Below, piece by piece: positions 24,220 through 35,593 of a stretch of 64,000 nt of DNA. Under the pieces are notes generated by a model. That model saw nothing but the letters and a program-made list of their open reading frames with translations, ran no database searches and had not been told where the DNA came from. The stretch spans positions 58,338 to 122,337 of the forward strand of contig JNEN01000867.1 in assembly GCA_000697355.1 (NCBI GenBank). The letters are read 5' to 3'. Numbering within the stretch: position 1 is the stretch's first letter; every line of letters begins with the position of its first letter. The position numbers and the translations under genes were made by a program. This DNA is from Syncephalastrum monosporum B8922. Its lineage: Eukaryota > Mucoromycota > Mucoromycetes > Mucorales > Syncephalastraceae.

Positions 24220-25000
24220 CTAGTAGAGCTGGAGGTGATCCTGCTGGGACTGCTGCGATAGCCAAAGCACGGCGGTGCTGTACATACATCTTTGCGTGTG
24301 AGCCAGCGGTATGAAATCCTGAAAGGTCTCACTTGCCTTAGCATCAGCAGACTGCACTGGGCGACATCCATGATACCCAGATAAGTGTTCATCTGATCAT
24401 ACTCGTGCATGACATACTTGACCGTGAGCACGCTCTAAATGAAGAACATCGAAAGTGAGCTTCCTGTACAATGTGTCGCATATCGTATTACCACAGAGCC
24501 TGCAAATCCGCCCGCCATCATCGCAAATCCCTATATAAGAGACGCTGTTAAAAGAAAACCATGCAGAATGTGGTATGTTTTGGTATGGACTTGCCAGAAA
24601 CAGAAATAGCCGGGCGCGCAAGGGAGCGTAATCGTCCCACGTCGAGCCTCGCAAGGCTTCCTTGTCGATAAGACTCACACTACCCGCACTATTAGCACTC
24701 ACATCTATACAGACGCAATCTACTGTGTGTATTCAACTTGCATAATCATGCCCAGGGTAGTGACGATGCCAGGTGCCCAATCCTCGAAGCCAGGGGCCAC
24801 CTTTCGATCAGGCAACAATGACAGCATGACGACGCCGTCAATGAACAACCACCACGCCAAGGCAAACTAAGTCACTAATGAGCAGATAGCTTCTACGTGC
24901 ACAGATAGTCGACTACCAGAATGCCTGCTGTGTAGATGCCTACAAGGCGTGCTTTCTTGGAGTTGATCCGGAAGGGTTGGCACACGAATACGCTGTCCAT
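24220..25000 (-). CDS. VPS68: Vps68 / TMEM50-like (UPF0220) membrane protein
   Basis: Five or six short exons joined at GT/GC..AG sites give about 170 residues with four predicted membrane spans: KKARLVGIYTAGI, LAWWLFIDGVVMLS, DWAPGIVTTLGMIMV then LIDKEAL, RLFLFLGFAMMAGGFAGSV, and a final STAVLWLSQQSQQDHLQLY ending at the stop. The order of motifs matches yeast Vps68, which works at endosomes/vacuole, including in ESCRT-dependent sorting, and TMEM50 of animals. At least two donors appear to be GC, not GT (after the RLFLFL exon and after LLMLR), a useful caution for gene predictors. The ATG at 25000 is the most natural start, but an upstream exon cannot be excluded. Confidence 0.8.
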
Positions 25001-25127
25001 CAAAAATAATAGATTATGCAGCCTGCAAAAAAAATGCCGTCCCTCCTTCGCTGCTTTATATTTTTGGCTCTGTTACTCACACCCAATCACACAACTTGGT
25101 GAAAAACTCAAAATCATGGTACATTAT

Positions 25128-25187
25128 CATGCGTGTGTACGTGTATATGTGTATGTGCGTGTATGTATACGTGTGTGTGTGTATGTA

Positions 25188-25227
<40 letters not shown>
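25128..25227. repeat. GT-rich tract with (GT)n-(GA)n microsatellite
   Basis: Imperfect GT/GTAT repeats from about 25128 lead into pure GT and then GA repeats ending near 25227, directly downstream of the V-ATPase stop codon. Confidence 0.85.
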
Positions 25228-25291
25228 TACGTATACATGTATATCTTTATGGAAACAGTTTGATTTATTCTTGCTCTTTTTTTTTATTTTC

Positions 25292-28200
25292 TTACTCTGG
25301 CTTGGCATCCAGTACAGCGGCAAAGGCAAACGGTTCAAACTTGACACCGTCACCATAGTAGAATTTGCCATCGAATTCGACCCAGTGGAGACGAAGCGCG
25401 TGAAGGAACGCAGACAGACCCTCCATACACAGCAGAATAAAGATTGTCAAGGTGAACCACATGGCAAAGCCAATGACGAGGCCAACTACCGCAACAGGGC
25501 CCGTGAAGCCGAACCAGATCTTGAGCGTCATGTCCCACAGCACACTCGAAAGCTCTATAGTAAGTACCGTTCCAGTGAGTATAAAGGCACATAGATCCAT
25601 AATAGTAATATCATAAAAATAATAATATCATAAAAAAACAACGTACGTGCGTGGGCAAGCGACAAGGCCCAAAGACGGAGGTACGACGCCGTGTTGGAGA
25701 TACAGTTCAGACAGAACTCGATAGTGTGGATCGTCTGGTGGATCATGATCTCGGCAAAGTCAAACTAAACAAACAAAAGAAAAGCATGTCAGCTGCCGTC
25801 CACAATTCTAGATGTGGTTTTGTTTTCTCTCTTCTTACCTCTTCCTCCTCCTCGTCTTCCTCATCTCCACCAGAGACGACGGCCTGGCCGTTCTGCTCTT
25901 CGTCGTACGTCACGTGCTCGTCCTCAGCCACGGTCTGGTACTGGTGCTTGCTGTGCTGCTTCTTGAGGTAGTAAGGCTTGGCGAACCACATCCAGGGCAC
26001 ACACACGAGGGCGATCAAAAGCAGGATAGCCTGCAGGGGACCCTGGCCAGAGTACAGCTGGTCTTCAGGGTTCACCGTGCCGGGTGACAGGAACATGTAG
26101 ATCAGCATGTTGAGCAGATTCGGAGGCGGGTTATGGATGTGATGACCGTTCTCGTCCAGGGCCCACCAGTCGACGCTCCACTTGTACATGATACAGAAAA
26201 TGAGGTAGCCAAAGATGCACTCCATGAAGAGGATCTGAGGCAGGAACTCGAGCCAGATGAACGCCTTCTTTTTGTAGTATGCGTGGTTGAAGACTTGCAG
26301 GCAAATAGCAAAAGACATCTACAAACAGTATCAGTCAGTATTATTCCGTGCCTTGTGCGCGATGAATGCATGCTTACGTGAATGACACCCAGGATGATGG
26401 CCTGTTTCATCTTGTACGAGTTGGAGAACAGCAAAAAGTTCTCGGCACCGTGCCACGACTACAGGGAGAAGGACACGCGCGTGCGGGTTAGCAATGACAA
26501 GCGTTGGTAGTCGCATTTCACTCACGGGATCAAAGCCAAAGGCATAGACATCGCCATTGGGAATGCCCTCCACGGTCTGGTTGGAGCTATAGTCGGTGGG
26601 CCAGTCAAAGCCCGTCTTGAACACGTTCAGAGACAGCGAGAACATGTCGTTGTATACAGCACCCGTGAAGATGGAGAAGATGCTCATCATGAGCATCATG
26701 TAACGACCGCCAAAGAACATGCTAAAGATCTAAAACAGAACACAAAGGATGAGTTTTTTTTTCTCTATGCATAAACATAGCCTTCATAGTCTTCTGTTTA
26801 CCTCGTCTTTGCTGGAGGCCAGCTTCTTCTCGTTAATGACCATCCAGCCCGCAAAAAGAAGCATCAAAAGACCATGACCGATATCACCAAACATGACGGC
26901 AAACAGGAACGGGAACGAGACAACGGTGAACAGGCCAGGGTTGACCTCGCGGTAACGCGCAATACCATAGGCATCGATGATGTTTTGGAAGCCCTCGGTG
27001 AATTTGTTGGTGCGGTGGTAAGTGGGGGGTGTTTTCTTGGTCGTGAGCTCGGTGAGGATGGAGGGCAGGTTCGTACCCGAAGACTCGGTCGCGGTCTTGA
27101 GCGCGTGCTGAATGATGGGGATATCGTTCTTGGGACACCAGCCCTCGGCAATCAGACATTTGCGGTTCACGTCGTAATTGAAGAGGTTCATGGTGTGGTA
27201 TATAGCCTTCTCCTTGCGCACCACCGTGGTCCATGCCGTCAGATTCTCGGCAATCTTGAGAAGCTCGGCGCGGCGCGTCTGGCTCGTGTTGGAGAGGACC
27301 TATCAAGGGAAGGACGCGTCAGGAGTTATGCTAATGCTTGATATTTTTTTCGGCTGCAACTTGGGAGCTTACATTATTCAAATCCTCGATACGGGACGTG
27401 ACTTCCATCAACGCATCACGTCGGGCGTCGGGGGCATCGTCGACGGAATAGAGAGTGCCGCCCAAGCTGTCCGAGATCTTTTTAATCTTGTTGATGATCT
27501 CGCGGCCGTGGGCAAAGATAGCAAACACGTTCTTGTCCACGACTTCATCCGAATCAGGGTCGACGATGGGCTCGTCAATCTCGGCCGTGTTCATGTACAG
27601 GTTACCACGCAGCGCACGCCAGAGCACACGCTCAAAGGTCTGGATGCGCGAGCGTGAAATGACACCGGTGACATAGCCCAGGTTGAGGCGGTTCATGTCG
27701 TTGTAGTTGGCCTGCTCGACGTCCTGCTCCAACAGGGGCGTGCTCGCGTTCTGCTCGTCGAGCGAGGGGCGGATCGTGTCTTGACGCGATTCAGCCTAGA
27801 TACAGACACACAGAGAAAGTAGGGAGTCAGACCAAGGCATCCTCATGGACTCATCCATGTATGTCAAAGGGTGGGGTTGGGCAAAGGCGGGCCCTCGTCT
27901 TTACCTGCTCAAAGAAGACGGCCGTTTCACGCAGGACATGTCGGAGTTCAGTCAGTTGCAAATAACGGCGTTGAAGCGTTTCATAGGAGCTGTTCATCTG
28001 GGAGATACGGGCTTCGTGTTCGCGCAGCTTCTCCTCCAAGTCGTCGACCTCCTGAGCTGACCGCGCGCGCGAGGCATACGCCGCACTCGTCAGGGGACGC
28101 ACAGGGATTTCGGCCTTTTCGCATTGAGTAGAAAAGAAGCCTATCAGGTGGAAGAAAGAAAGTACATGTCGGTCAGGAGGCCATGTGTTTCAAAATGAAA

Positions 28201-28540
28201 GGGCGTTTTTTTCAGGGTGGAGCGCGTTTGATGCGGCACACACGCGCAAAGGCAAGGAAATGAATACATACGGCATTGACGTTCCATTTCGTCGAGTCGT
28301 CTAATCTCGGACACAAAGGATCGCTGGAATGCATTGACTTCGGGATTCAGCTGCAGAGGGAGGTTAATTACTTAAAGTACGACGAAGAGGCAAGAGGCAA
28401 TGAATTTAAAAACGTACGTCTCTGAATTGGACTTTGCCCAGCTCACCCAGCTCAGCGACACAAGGCTGTGCCACTTCAGCTGGGATGTACAGCTGGACAA
28501 GCGACATTTCTTCCGAGCGGAAGAGGCTGGTCTGGGTCAT
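25292..28540 (-). CDS. VPH1: V-ATPase V0 subunit a (Vph1/Stv1)
   Basis: A multi-exon gene whose first exon (28418-28540) encodes [20 protein letters not shown] and [10 protein letters not shown], the family's conserved start. Later exons encode the cytosolic coiled-coil arm, [35 protein letters not shown] (the first membrane spans), the R-containing helix [17 protein letters not shown] carrying the essential proton-channel Arg, and the end FWVE-type sequence [13 protein letters not shown]. The subunit forms the stator and half of the proton path of the vacuolar ATPase. All exons read in one frame after removal of short introns. Nothing indicates damage. It diverges from the Not4 gene with about 290 bases between starts. 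Confidence 0.95.
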
Positions 28541-28832
28541 CCTTGTTCGAATGGCCTCTTTGGAAGTGGAAATAAAGAAAGCGCTGAAAACGGACACCGA
28601 AATCCAGGCGAAGCTGCGACGAAATGAGACACCTGCACGCTCAATTCTGGGCGTAGAGTGACGTCTTGATCGGTCTTTCAACTATCTCCAATGGTTCGCC
28701 TTATTCCCAGTGCTATCGCTTTTTTCACTCTTTTTTTCAACCAAGATCTCCTGATTCCTATTCCTATCCCCCCCCCCCCACTCTCGCTCTCTCTCCTCCC
28801 ACATTGAAGATCTACTTAGGCTTTATCCCACC

Positions 28833-30829
28833 ATGATTGACTCGGACGACGAAGACTACGAGTGTCCGCTCTGCATGGAAGAGCTCGACATTGCCGATCG
28901 CAACTTCCGCCCTTGTACTTGCGGTTATCAGGTGCGTTTGAATTATTTTCTGCGCTTACACATTGTTGTCTCTTTACACATGCATGCTCACCTTACTCTC
29001 TCTCTCTCTCTATCTTGTGTTAGATTTGTCGTTTCTGCTGGCACCACATTAAAGAGAACCTCAATGGCCGATGCCCTGCATGGTAAGCTCTACTATTTGA
29101 CTTTTCTGCTTTAATGCCTGACTCACGCATTGTTATCTTCTAGTCGTCGGGTCTATTCAGATCAAATGGTGGAATTCCAACCCATCAGTTCAGAAGAGTA
29201 TGTACACATCGTGCTTGCATATAGTTATCATTTAGATATCGTTATCTCACATTCACTAGAATCTCTCGAATCAAACGCGAGAAAAAGGAGAAGGAGCGCC
29301 AACAAAAAGACATGGAGGCCGCCAACCGTCGCCATCTCGCCAATATGCGCGTCGTCCAAAAGAACCTCGTCTACGTTATCGGTTTACATCCCAAACTTGC
29401 TTCAGAAGAGGTAGGTTTTTCAAAAAAAAGGATGTCTCACCAAAGGATATCTGCTCACTATTTAAAAGATTGTACGCTCCAACGACTTGTTTGGCCAGTT
29501 TGGCAAGATCTCCAAGATCGTCATCAACAAGCGGCCCGTGGCACCCACCTCAAACGCAAGCGGCACAACCACGATGCAGCCTAGTGCAGCCGTCTACGTC
29601 ACCTATTTTCGGAAAGAAGATGCCGCCAAGGCCATTGCGGGCGTTGATGGCAGTGTCATGGCCGGTCGAATACTGCGGTAAGCTTCTAATGTGGGGTTTC
29701 GGTGTGGGATCATTGTGTGCTCATACATTGTATACAGGGCGTCGTACGGTACCACAAAATACTGTACCTATTATCTGCGGAATATGACGTGTCCGAACCC
29801 AACGTGCCTTTACTTGCATGAACCGGGTGAGGATGCGGACACTATCTCCAAAGAGGAATTGGCCACTGGGTAAGCTTCTGGCATGAATGAGAACCAGGAC
29901 ATTAGCTGACATACCCATTGCTTAGCAAACATCGTATGCGAGATCAAATGTCGACCGATGCCGAGCACCGAGGCCCATCGCACAGCAGCTCTGCGTCGAG
30001 TGACATGCCGTCTCGGAAACCGGCCACCCTCGAATCCGTCGCGACTATATCCTACAAGAATGCCTCCGCACGACCCGATCTGCGCCAGTACAGTTCTTAC
30101 AGCCACCCAACACCAACAACCACGACGGCCTCTACCCCTGTGAACGACGCAGACGATGACAGGCCCGCCTTGCCTGCCACTGCGTCGTGGGCCAAACCAG
30201 GCAGTGGACCGTCGACACCCACCCTCAAATCGGATACGTTACCCGAACGTGCGCTCACGCCCGACAATTTCGGTCCACCCCTGGCCGTTGCGGTCGCCGC
30301 TGCTCAAAAGCAAAACCAGCAGCAACAGCAGGCGGCGACGCCCAAACGCAAGTCGGAAAAGAAGAAGCGAAAAGAAATGCAAAAAAGCGAAAGCTCGGCC
30401 AGCTCATCTCGGCCTGGAACGCCATCGTCTGTCGTGCCACCCTCCGAACTCGAATTGCATGCACCGGAGCCCAAGATTCCCGAGTATTATGATGGTCTCA
30501 TTCATTTTGTGTTGGGTGATGCGCTTCTGGACGTGTGCTCACTCGCAGATTGCCATGCTGACTTGGATGAAGAGCCCGTCGGGGTGTCTGCCCTCCACGA
30601 TGACACGGATAGTCTCGTCGATGGAAGCATAGGAGGAGGAGGAGAAGGAGGACCTGATCTGCTGGCAGAGCCTGTCATGACCCCGCTCGAATTTCTCACC
30701 GATGCTGCACCTTCACGGGATTACGCTGGCTCCTTTAACCCTTTTGCACACCAGTTCCTTCGGTCCACAGGCAATCTCTTTGAAGCGCCCATACGAAAAT
30801 GTTCTCGTTTTGGCTTTGCTCAGATCTAG
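28833..30829 (+). CDS. NOT4: CCR4-NOT E3 ubiquitin ligase Not4
   Basis: At least six exons. The N-terminal RING (YECPLCMEELDIADRNFRPC, then CGYQ spliced to ICRFCWHHIKE, then RCPAC spliced to RRVY) is the C4C4-type RING specific to Not4/CNOT4. It is followed by a coiled-coil stretch KEKERQQKDMEAANRRH, an RRM (RVVQKNLVYVIGLHPK ... FGQFGKISKIVINK), and a CCCH-like zinc finger (CTYYLRNMTCPNPTCLYLHE). The long C-terminal exon is Ser/Thr/Pro/Gln-rich and unstructured, ending SRFGFAQI. Not4 ubiquitinates ribosomal and other substrates as part of the deadenylase complex. Introns are 50-80 nt, and splice phases restore the Cys pairs. Confidence 0.93.
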
Positions 30830-31020
30830 AGACCGCTTTCTTCCCGCGTTATCTTCTACTCCTTTCAATATCTAATACACACACCCGCACACATACATAC
30901 TCACTTTCGCAAATTGCACACACATACACATTTCACAATCATCCCTTCAATACATCTAGTATTTGCAGAAAAGAGTTACATATTCTATGTCGTTTGGGTT
31001 AGTGGAAGAAGCCCCCTAGC
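30830..31020. other. Not4 downstream region
   Basis: C/A-rich low complexity (ACACAC...) and T-rich tracts. No gene. Confidence 0.5.
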
Positions 31021-31143
31021 ATTTCAGTCGTTACAGGTGAGATACTTATGGCATTGAAAAGCGTGCGGGCATAGCAGATCAAAGGCGTAAACCTCCCAAA
31101 GACAGGAAACATCAGGTCCGATATCTTTTAATAGCAATACTCT

Positions 31144-31764
31144 GTGTCTCAAGATGACGACAACTTGACAAGGACCGTAACAGATGTGTTTATATGTAAG
31201 GCCCTGATCATCAACACTGTCGAAGCATATGCAAAACGTCGAACCATCGATGCTCACCGCGAAAATTTTCGATCGAGCAATACCCACCCAGTTAATTCGT
31301 TACCCCCACCAGGTTGCAGATATGGGTCTGTGTGGGCTTTATCGGTGCGGGATTTGAATGGCTTGAAGATGCTTATTGGCACAAAAACTTCCAATACTCT
31401 CACGTCAAGTCTTCGCCTGGATAAATTCGAGAGTCTGGAAATAGGACCGACTAAATCATTACTGACGCTAGACGAGCAAAAGTAAGCCCCTCATGCTCGC
31501 TGGTTTATCAAACAGTGTTGTCACAGTGCTGCGTTGCGCATGGCCGGGGATACAGATGTAAACTTCATCAGCATGTACGACAAGTTGTCTCAGGTCCGTC
31601 AAGTGCGCTCAAAGTTCGACAAATGGTCTACATATCTGATGTATCGAGCTTCCTATGAACTCACAGACACCATAACCACGAGCCCCCAGACGATCTTCAC
31701 TCTTGCCGACAGTGATAGCGGAAACGACGACGCTGATTACCGCCTTTCGTCTCGTCTCTTTTAG
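31144..31764 (+). pseudogene. family Y relic (paralogue at 43.6-44.5 kb)
   Basis: Plus-strand coding-like sequence: ALIINTVEAYAKRRTIDAHREN, then IGTKTSNTLTSSLRLDKFE, then WSTYLMYRASYELTD. The first two blocks match, in the same order and spacing, AIIINCAEIYGQIRTFDVHREN and IGTKSCNLLVTSSLRIDIV on the minus strand at 43611-44100. No catalytic motif is recognised. Frames change near 31490-31530, so this copy is probably dead unless an intron lies there. Confidence 0.5.
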
Positions 31765-32151
31765 CACGTGGCCAGGGCTGTCATCAATCTCACGGACGGT
31801 CAGCCACTAGTTCCTCCGAACCTCTAAGTCGAACGTCTCATGCAAGGCTGCAAGAATAAGCTTTCTGCTGTTGGTCAAGTCTTCAGCATGATACTCTACC
31901 TTCTCCAAAACCAAGAAAACATCAGAACTGTTGGAAACCATGGCCTTAGCAATAAACCGCAGAAGCCCAGGCTCCATCGATCCATTCAGCGAACGCGATT
32001 GTTCAAAATTCCATTTTTACTTTATTCTTGCAAATATCCAGTTCCACAAAGACAAGACTTCGCGAGATGAACTCTAGGCCCATCTTCCCCCTCCCAAAAA
32101 ACCAAAACGAAGTTCTTTGCATACAGTCACCAGGATGCATGTCCTTTTGCC

Positions 32152-32496
32152 ATGCGTCGTGTTGTTCGACAAACTACCTCAAGTAGTCGGTCTTGTGCTC
32201 AAAAATCCGGCACATCAAAGGTGAGGGGATTGGTCGTGATTTCTGCAGAGCACGTCTTCCCGCGCTCCAAGCGAGATGAAAGGCGTTTGAGAACGTTTCA
32301 TTTGAAAATTCCCAAATTGGTTCAAGTTCACCGATCACTATGGAGGACACCAGACTTGGCCAAAAAGTTAGTCATCGACTTGCTTCCGAGCACCGGCGAA
32401 GTGTACATCCTTGATAGCAGGGAGATTCTCTCTTCCCCTATGTTCCTGGATACCTTCAACAGCCACACATCGGCATGCAACGCTCAAATTAGCTAG
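32152..32496 (+). pseudogene. family Z relic (paralogue at 9.2 kb)
   Basis: A 115-codon plus-strand frame containing FHLKIPKLVQVHRSLWRTPD followed by KKLVIDLLPSTGEVYILDSR. The second block matches the relic at 9190-9375. There is no known domain. The frame ends abruptly after SACNAQIS. Confidence 0.45.
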
Positions 32497-32600
32497 ATAA
32501 TGCCTTATGACCATTCTTGGGATAACTCGAGCCCAGTCAGTCTTCACACCTAATAATAAGAAAAAATGCAAATAACAAGGCTACAGTACTTCTGAACAAT

Positions 32601-33097
32601 TTAACTAAGGTAGCTAAATGCAGCTGTACCTGCACGTTCCTGGTTTAATGTAAAGTAGTCGGCAATACTGACTATCTGTTGAAGCATACGGTCAAAGTAA
32701 TTAGAGATCTTGTCCACGGCAAGCATAGCCAGGAAATTCACCAGCACGCCGCAGCTTTCGCATCGCACAGAGGGGAATATACATTCGTCCAAAACGGCAT
32801 CCAGTGTATCAGGTCTGAAAAAATGAGCTTGCAGGCAGAACATATCCAAGACTGAACGATCGTGGGTGGGGATATGAAAACACTTGTGATTGGCGATTCG
32901 TCCGGTGTTGGCATTTGAAAACGTGCAGCAAGCGATGCTGGGCGACTAAGGCAACAACGATGGTGGCAATATCTCGTCGTCACGTAACAAAAAACACCAT
33001 CCACTTCGCCAATTCGTTTAGGACCACCCTGGGGACGACGTCGCGATCCACGAAAAGGTATACAGTTGTGGCAGAGGAACAGGTGAACGATCAACAA
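32601..33097 (-). pseudogene. family X relic (paralogue at 13.1 kb)
   Basis: Minus-strand sequence with CLQAHFFRPDTLDAVLDECI, SVRCESCGVLVNFLAMLAVD and YFDRMLQQIVSI. It shares DNA and protein similarity with 13080-13382. The CESC pair hints at metal binding but that is speculative. The upstream part (32850-33097) reads in other frames. Confidence 0.45.
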
Positions 33098-33109
33098 AGT
33101 CTACATGTT

Positions 33110-33715
33110 AATTTAATTGTTAGCATTATGTGATGCTGCTCGCCGAAAGGAAGGCGTATCGTTTACACCAGCCAGGCCAAAACTCGCCATCCAGTATACC
33201 CTCGCTTCATTTCATCAACACTGTTTGCAGCAAATAGAAACTACGAGTCAAGAGCGCACTTAGTTCGTGCAGTCGATTGTACCGGTATTTGAAGCGTTTG
33301 GACAACCCCTCAAGAAAATGGGTTGCATCTGGTTGTCCTGCACAATGTGGTGACATCACTACATACTATAGCCTGGTGAGCCGGCACGAGAACTAGCAGA
33401 AATCAGCTTCCCATGCAGCATATCAGCGCGTTCACCTCGAGTGATAGCGACCAACGATTTAATGATGAATAGCACATTGTCGAAGCTTTCACTTCTCATC
33501 GCCTCAATAAAGTGTATATACGATGACATTCTTGCGCTACGATATATGCGCTCAAAAAGTCGGGAAACCCCATTTCAGTGCGACGAGGGAAAGGTGAGTA
33601 GACAGGAATGGAATAGAAGTGTTTCGAAAGTAAGTATATATATGATAGTATTAGAAAGGTAAACCAAGAGAAGAGGAAGAAATGGAAGTGCGGATTGCTA
33701 ATATAATTGAATGTA
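33110..33715. other. intergenic, nothing recognised
   Basis: No supported coding region, repeat terminus or RNA gene was found in these roughly 600 bases. Confidence 0.45.
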
Positions 33716-35074
33716 TTAACACGAGTAGCTCCAGTACTGAGTCATGGGCGACTCGGGAATGCTGTCGTTCATGAGCAGTTTGTTGGAATATGCAAAACGG
33801 GGATCGAGCTTTTGGCCTCGGCTAAAGTAAGCGCGGCGGCCAAAGGTGGAGAGCATCCAATCCTGGCATTGGTGCGGGTATCGTTGACCAGGGGTGATTT
33901 CCAGGACCTGCAGGGAGGGGTGGTCATTGAAACGCTGAAGACTGTACATGGTTGAAGTGGTATCGAGCGTGCGCGCTACGTTGAGGTAAAGCAGCGCAGG
34001 CAGCTTTTTAATAGCTTCCGCGAGCGCATTCACGGAGAGCTGGCCGCGCGTGGCACTCAGCGAGAGATACTCCATGCGCTGAGTTGTGCGGTTGGCAATG
34101 CAAGCAGTCAAGACGTCGTCGTCCATGTTGACGTGGCCGCCCAAATTCAAAACGCGCAGCGAGGGCGAGATCTGCATAAGTTGCACCAAGCAGCGCCGAC
34201 AAAAGTTGGACCCCGCCACGCCGTTGAAACTCATGTTTAAGTTAAGTTCCACCAAGCGCTGACAGCGCATCAAGAAGGGCATGATTGCCGAGCAGCATTT
34301 GAGGCCGTGGCACCCTTGCAGATTGATATGCGTGAGCTCGGTCGGGTCGAGGTGCTTGAAAAGGTCGCTCGTGATCTTGGTGTTGGACAACTCCAGTCGG
34401 GTGAGCTTGTTGCCGTTAGCAGCGAGGCGCTCAAAGAATGGAATCAAGAACGTGGACTGGCTCAAGGCCATGCACATGTAGAACGAGATCTTGTTCAGCT
34501 GCGGGGGCATCGCAGCGACCTGGGAAGACCAGCGTGGCGAGGCGAGCATCGCACCGGTCTCGGACTTCTTCTTTTCGTCCGTATCGTGGTTAAACACGTC
34601 GGCCAAGGCGTCGGTGAATTTGCGGTCGCAAAAACCGGTAAAGTCAAGGACTTGGAGACGCGGATGGTTGTAAAAGATGGCGCGAATGACGGTAGGTACG
34701 ACAAAAGCTTGCATCATCTCCTCACCAACGTAGAGTTCTTTGAGATAGACGCATCCGCTCAGCAGACGTGCGAGGGTGTCCGGGTCGACAATGGCCTTGG
34801 CTTGAGCCTCAGTCCAGCCAGAGCCACGAGCGGTGTAGCTTGAGAGGTCGAGGCAGCGCACATGGTGGAGGTAGCGCTTGGACTGTAAGGTCTCCAGTGC
34901 GGACGTGAGTGCGCTATACTGGCGCGGCCCTCGGATGGCAAGGGTCCGATAGAGGGCGCGGACGGTGCCGGCATGGAAGAAGCGGTTGACGAGCGAGAGA
35001 CGAGCAAGATCTTTGGGAGAAGTGCAATGGCTAGCGACGAGTTCCAGTAATTCCAAGGAGAAACAGGTGTCCAT
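33716..35074 (-). CDS. F-box-like leucine-rich repeat protein
   Basis: A single exon of about 452 residues. The N-terminus MDTCFSLELLELVASHCTSP and DLARLSLVNRFFHAGTVRALYRTL has the shape of an F-box (L..E....I....S..DL..LSLVNR.F...... LYR). Seven or so irregular LRRs follow (LTRLELSNTKITSDLF, LTHINLQGCHGLKCC, LVELNLNMSF, LRVLNLGGHVNMDDD, YLSLSATRGQLS, LLYLNVARTLD). Such proteins are substrate receptors of SCF ubiquitin ligases. The substrate cannot be guessed. The start at 35074 is preferred because upstream in-frame sequence is low-complexity leader (poly-Lys/Ser). Confidence 0.75.
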   Translation of the reverse strand: MDTCFSLELLELVASHCTSPKDLARLSLVNRFFHAGTVRALYRTLAIRGPRQYSALTSALETLQSKRYLHHVRCLDLSSYTARGSGWTEAQAKAIVDPDTLARLLSGCVYLKELYVGEEMMQAFVVPTVIRAIFYNHPRLQVLDFTGFCDRKFTDALADVFNHDTDEKKKSETGAMLASPRWSSQVAAMPPQLNKISFYMCMALSQSTFLIPFFERLAANGNKLTRLELSNTKITSDLFKHLDPTELTHINLQGCHGLKCCSAIMPFLMRCQRLVELNLNMSFNGVAGSNFCRRCLVQLMQISPSLRVLNLGGHVNMDDDVLTACIANRTTQRMEYLSLSATRGQLSVNALAEAIKKLPALLYLNVARTLDTTSTMYSLQRFNDHPSLQVLEITPGQRYPHQCQDWMLSTFGRRAYFSRGQKLDPRFAYSNKLLMNDSIPESPMTQYWSYSC

Positions 35075-35593
35075 GAAAATATGTGCTTTAGAAGTGAAGT
35101 TGGAAGGAAAAAGAAGAAGGGGAGAACTTTTTTTTTTATCTTGCAGCCTTCCCACGATAACATCAAGCAATGATTGGCTGTGGTTCATTCTCGAGATCGC
35201 AGGCGGCTCTGATTGGTGCTCGAGATCTGTTGTCTGGGTTTCGCAATCATGACCAACGTTCTTTGACCCCCACGGAACCCAGATCCCCTGAGCAAACAAC
35301 ATAATCCTAAAAGAAAATGAGGTCATGCGTTTGTTTTTTTTAGGCCATCGTTAGCTTTTAGCGCGTACCGTATGACACTTTAGATTTTTGTTCGCTTTAT
35401 TTTTGTTTCGCATGCGACGCATGATGATTATTGGACGACGATCTATTGGCTAGTTTGATCAGCACCGAGGAAAAGTTTTCCATTCTCTTGAGCGTACTTA
35501 TCATGTGCCTGACAAAGAAATAAGTGAGGAATATAATGGAAAGAAAAAAAAAAAGGAAAAAAAAAAAAGAGATAGGTGCACGCATTCATCATC

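Noticed and set aside
25133..25371. Cys/Val- or Thr/His-rich frames across the GT/GA repeat
   Set aside because: They are read through a microsatellite on both strands and have no domain.
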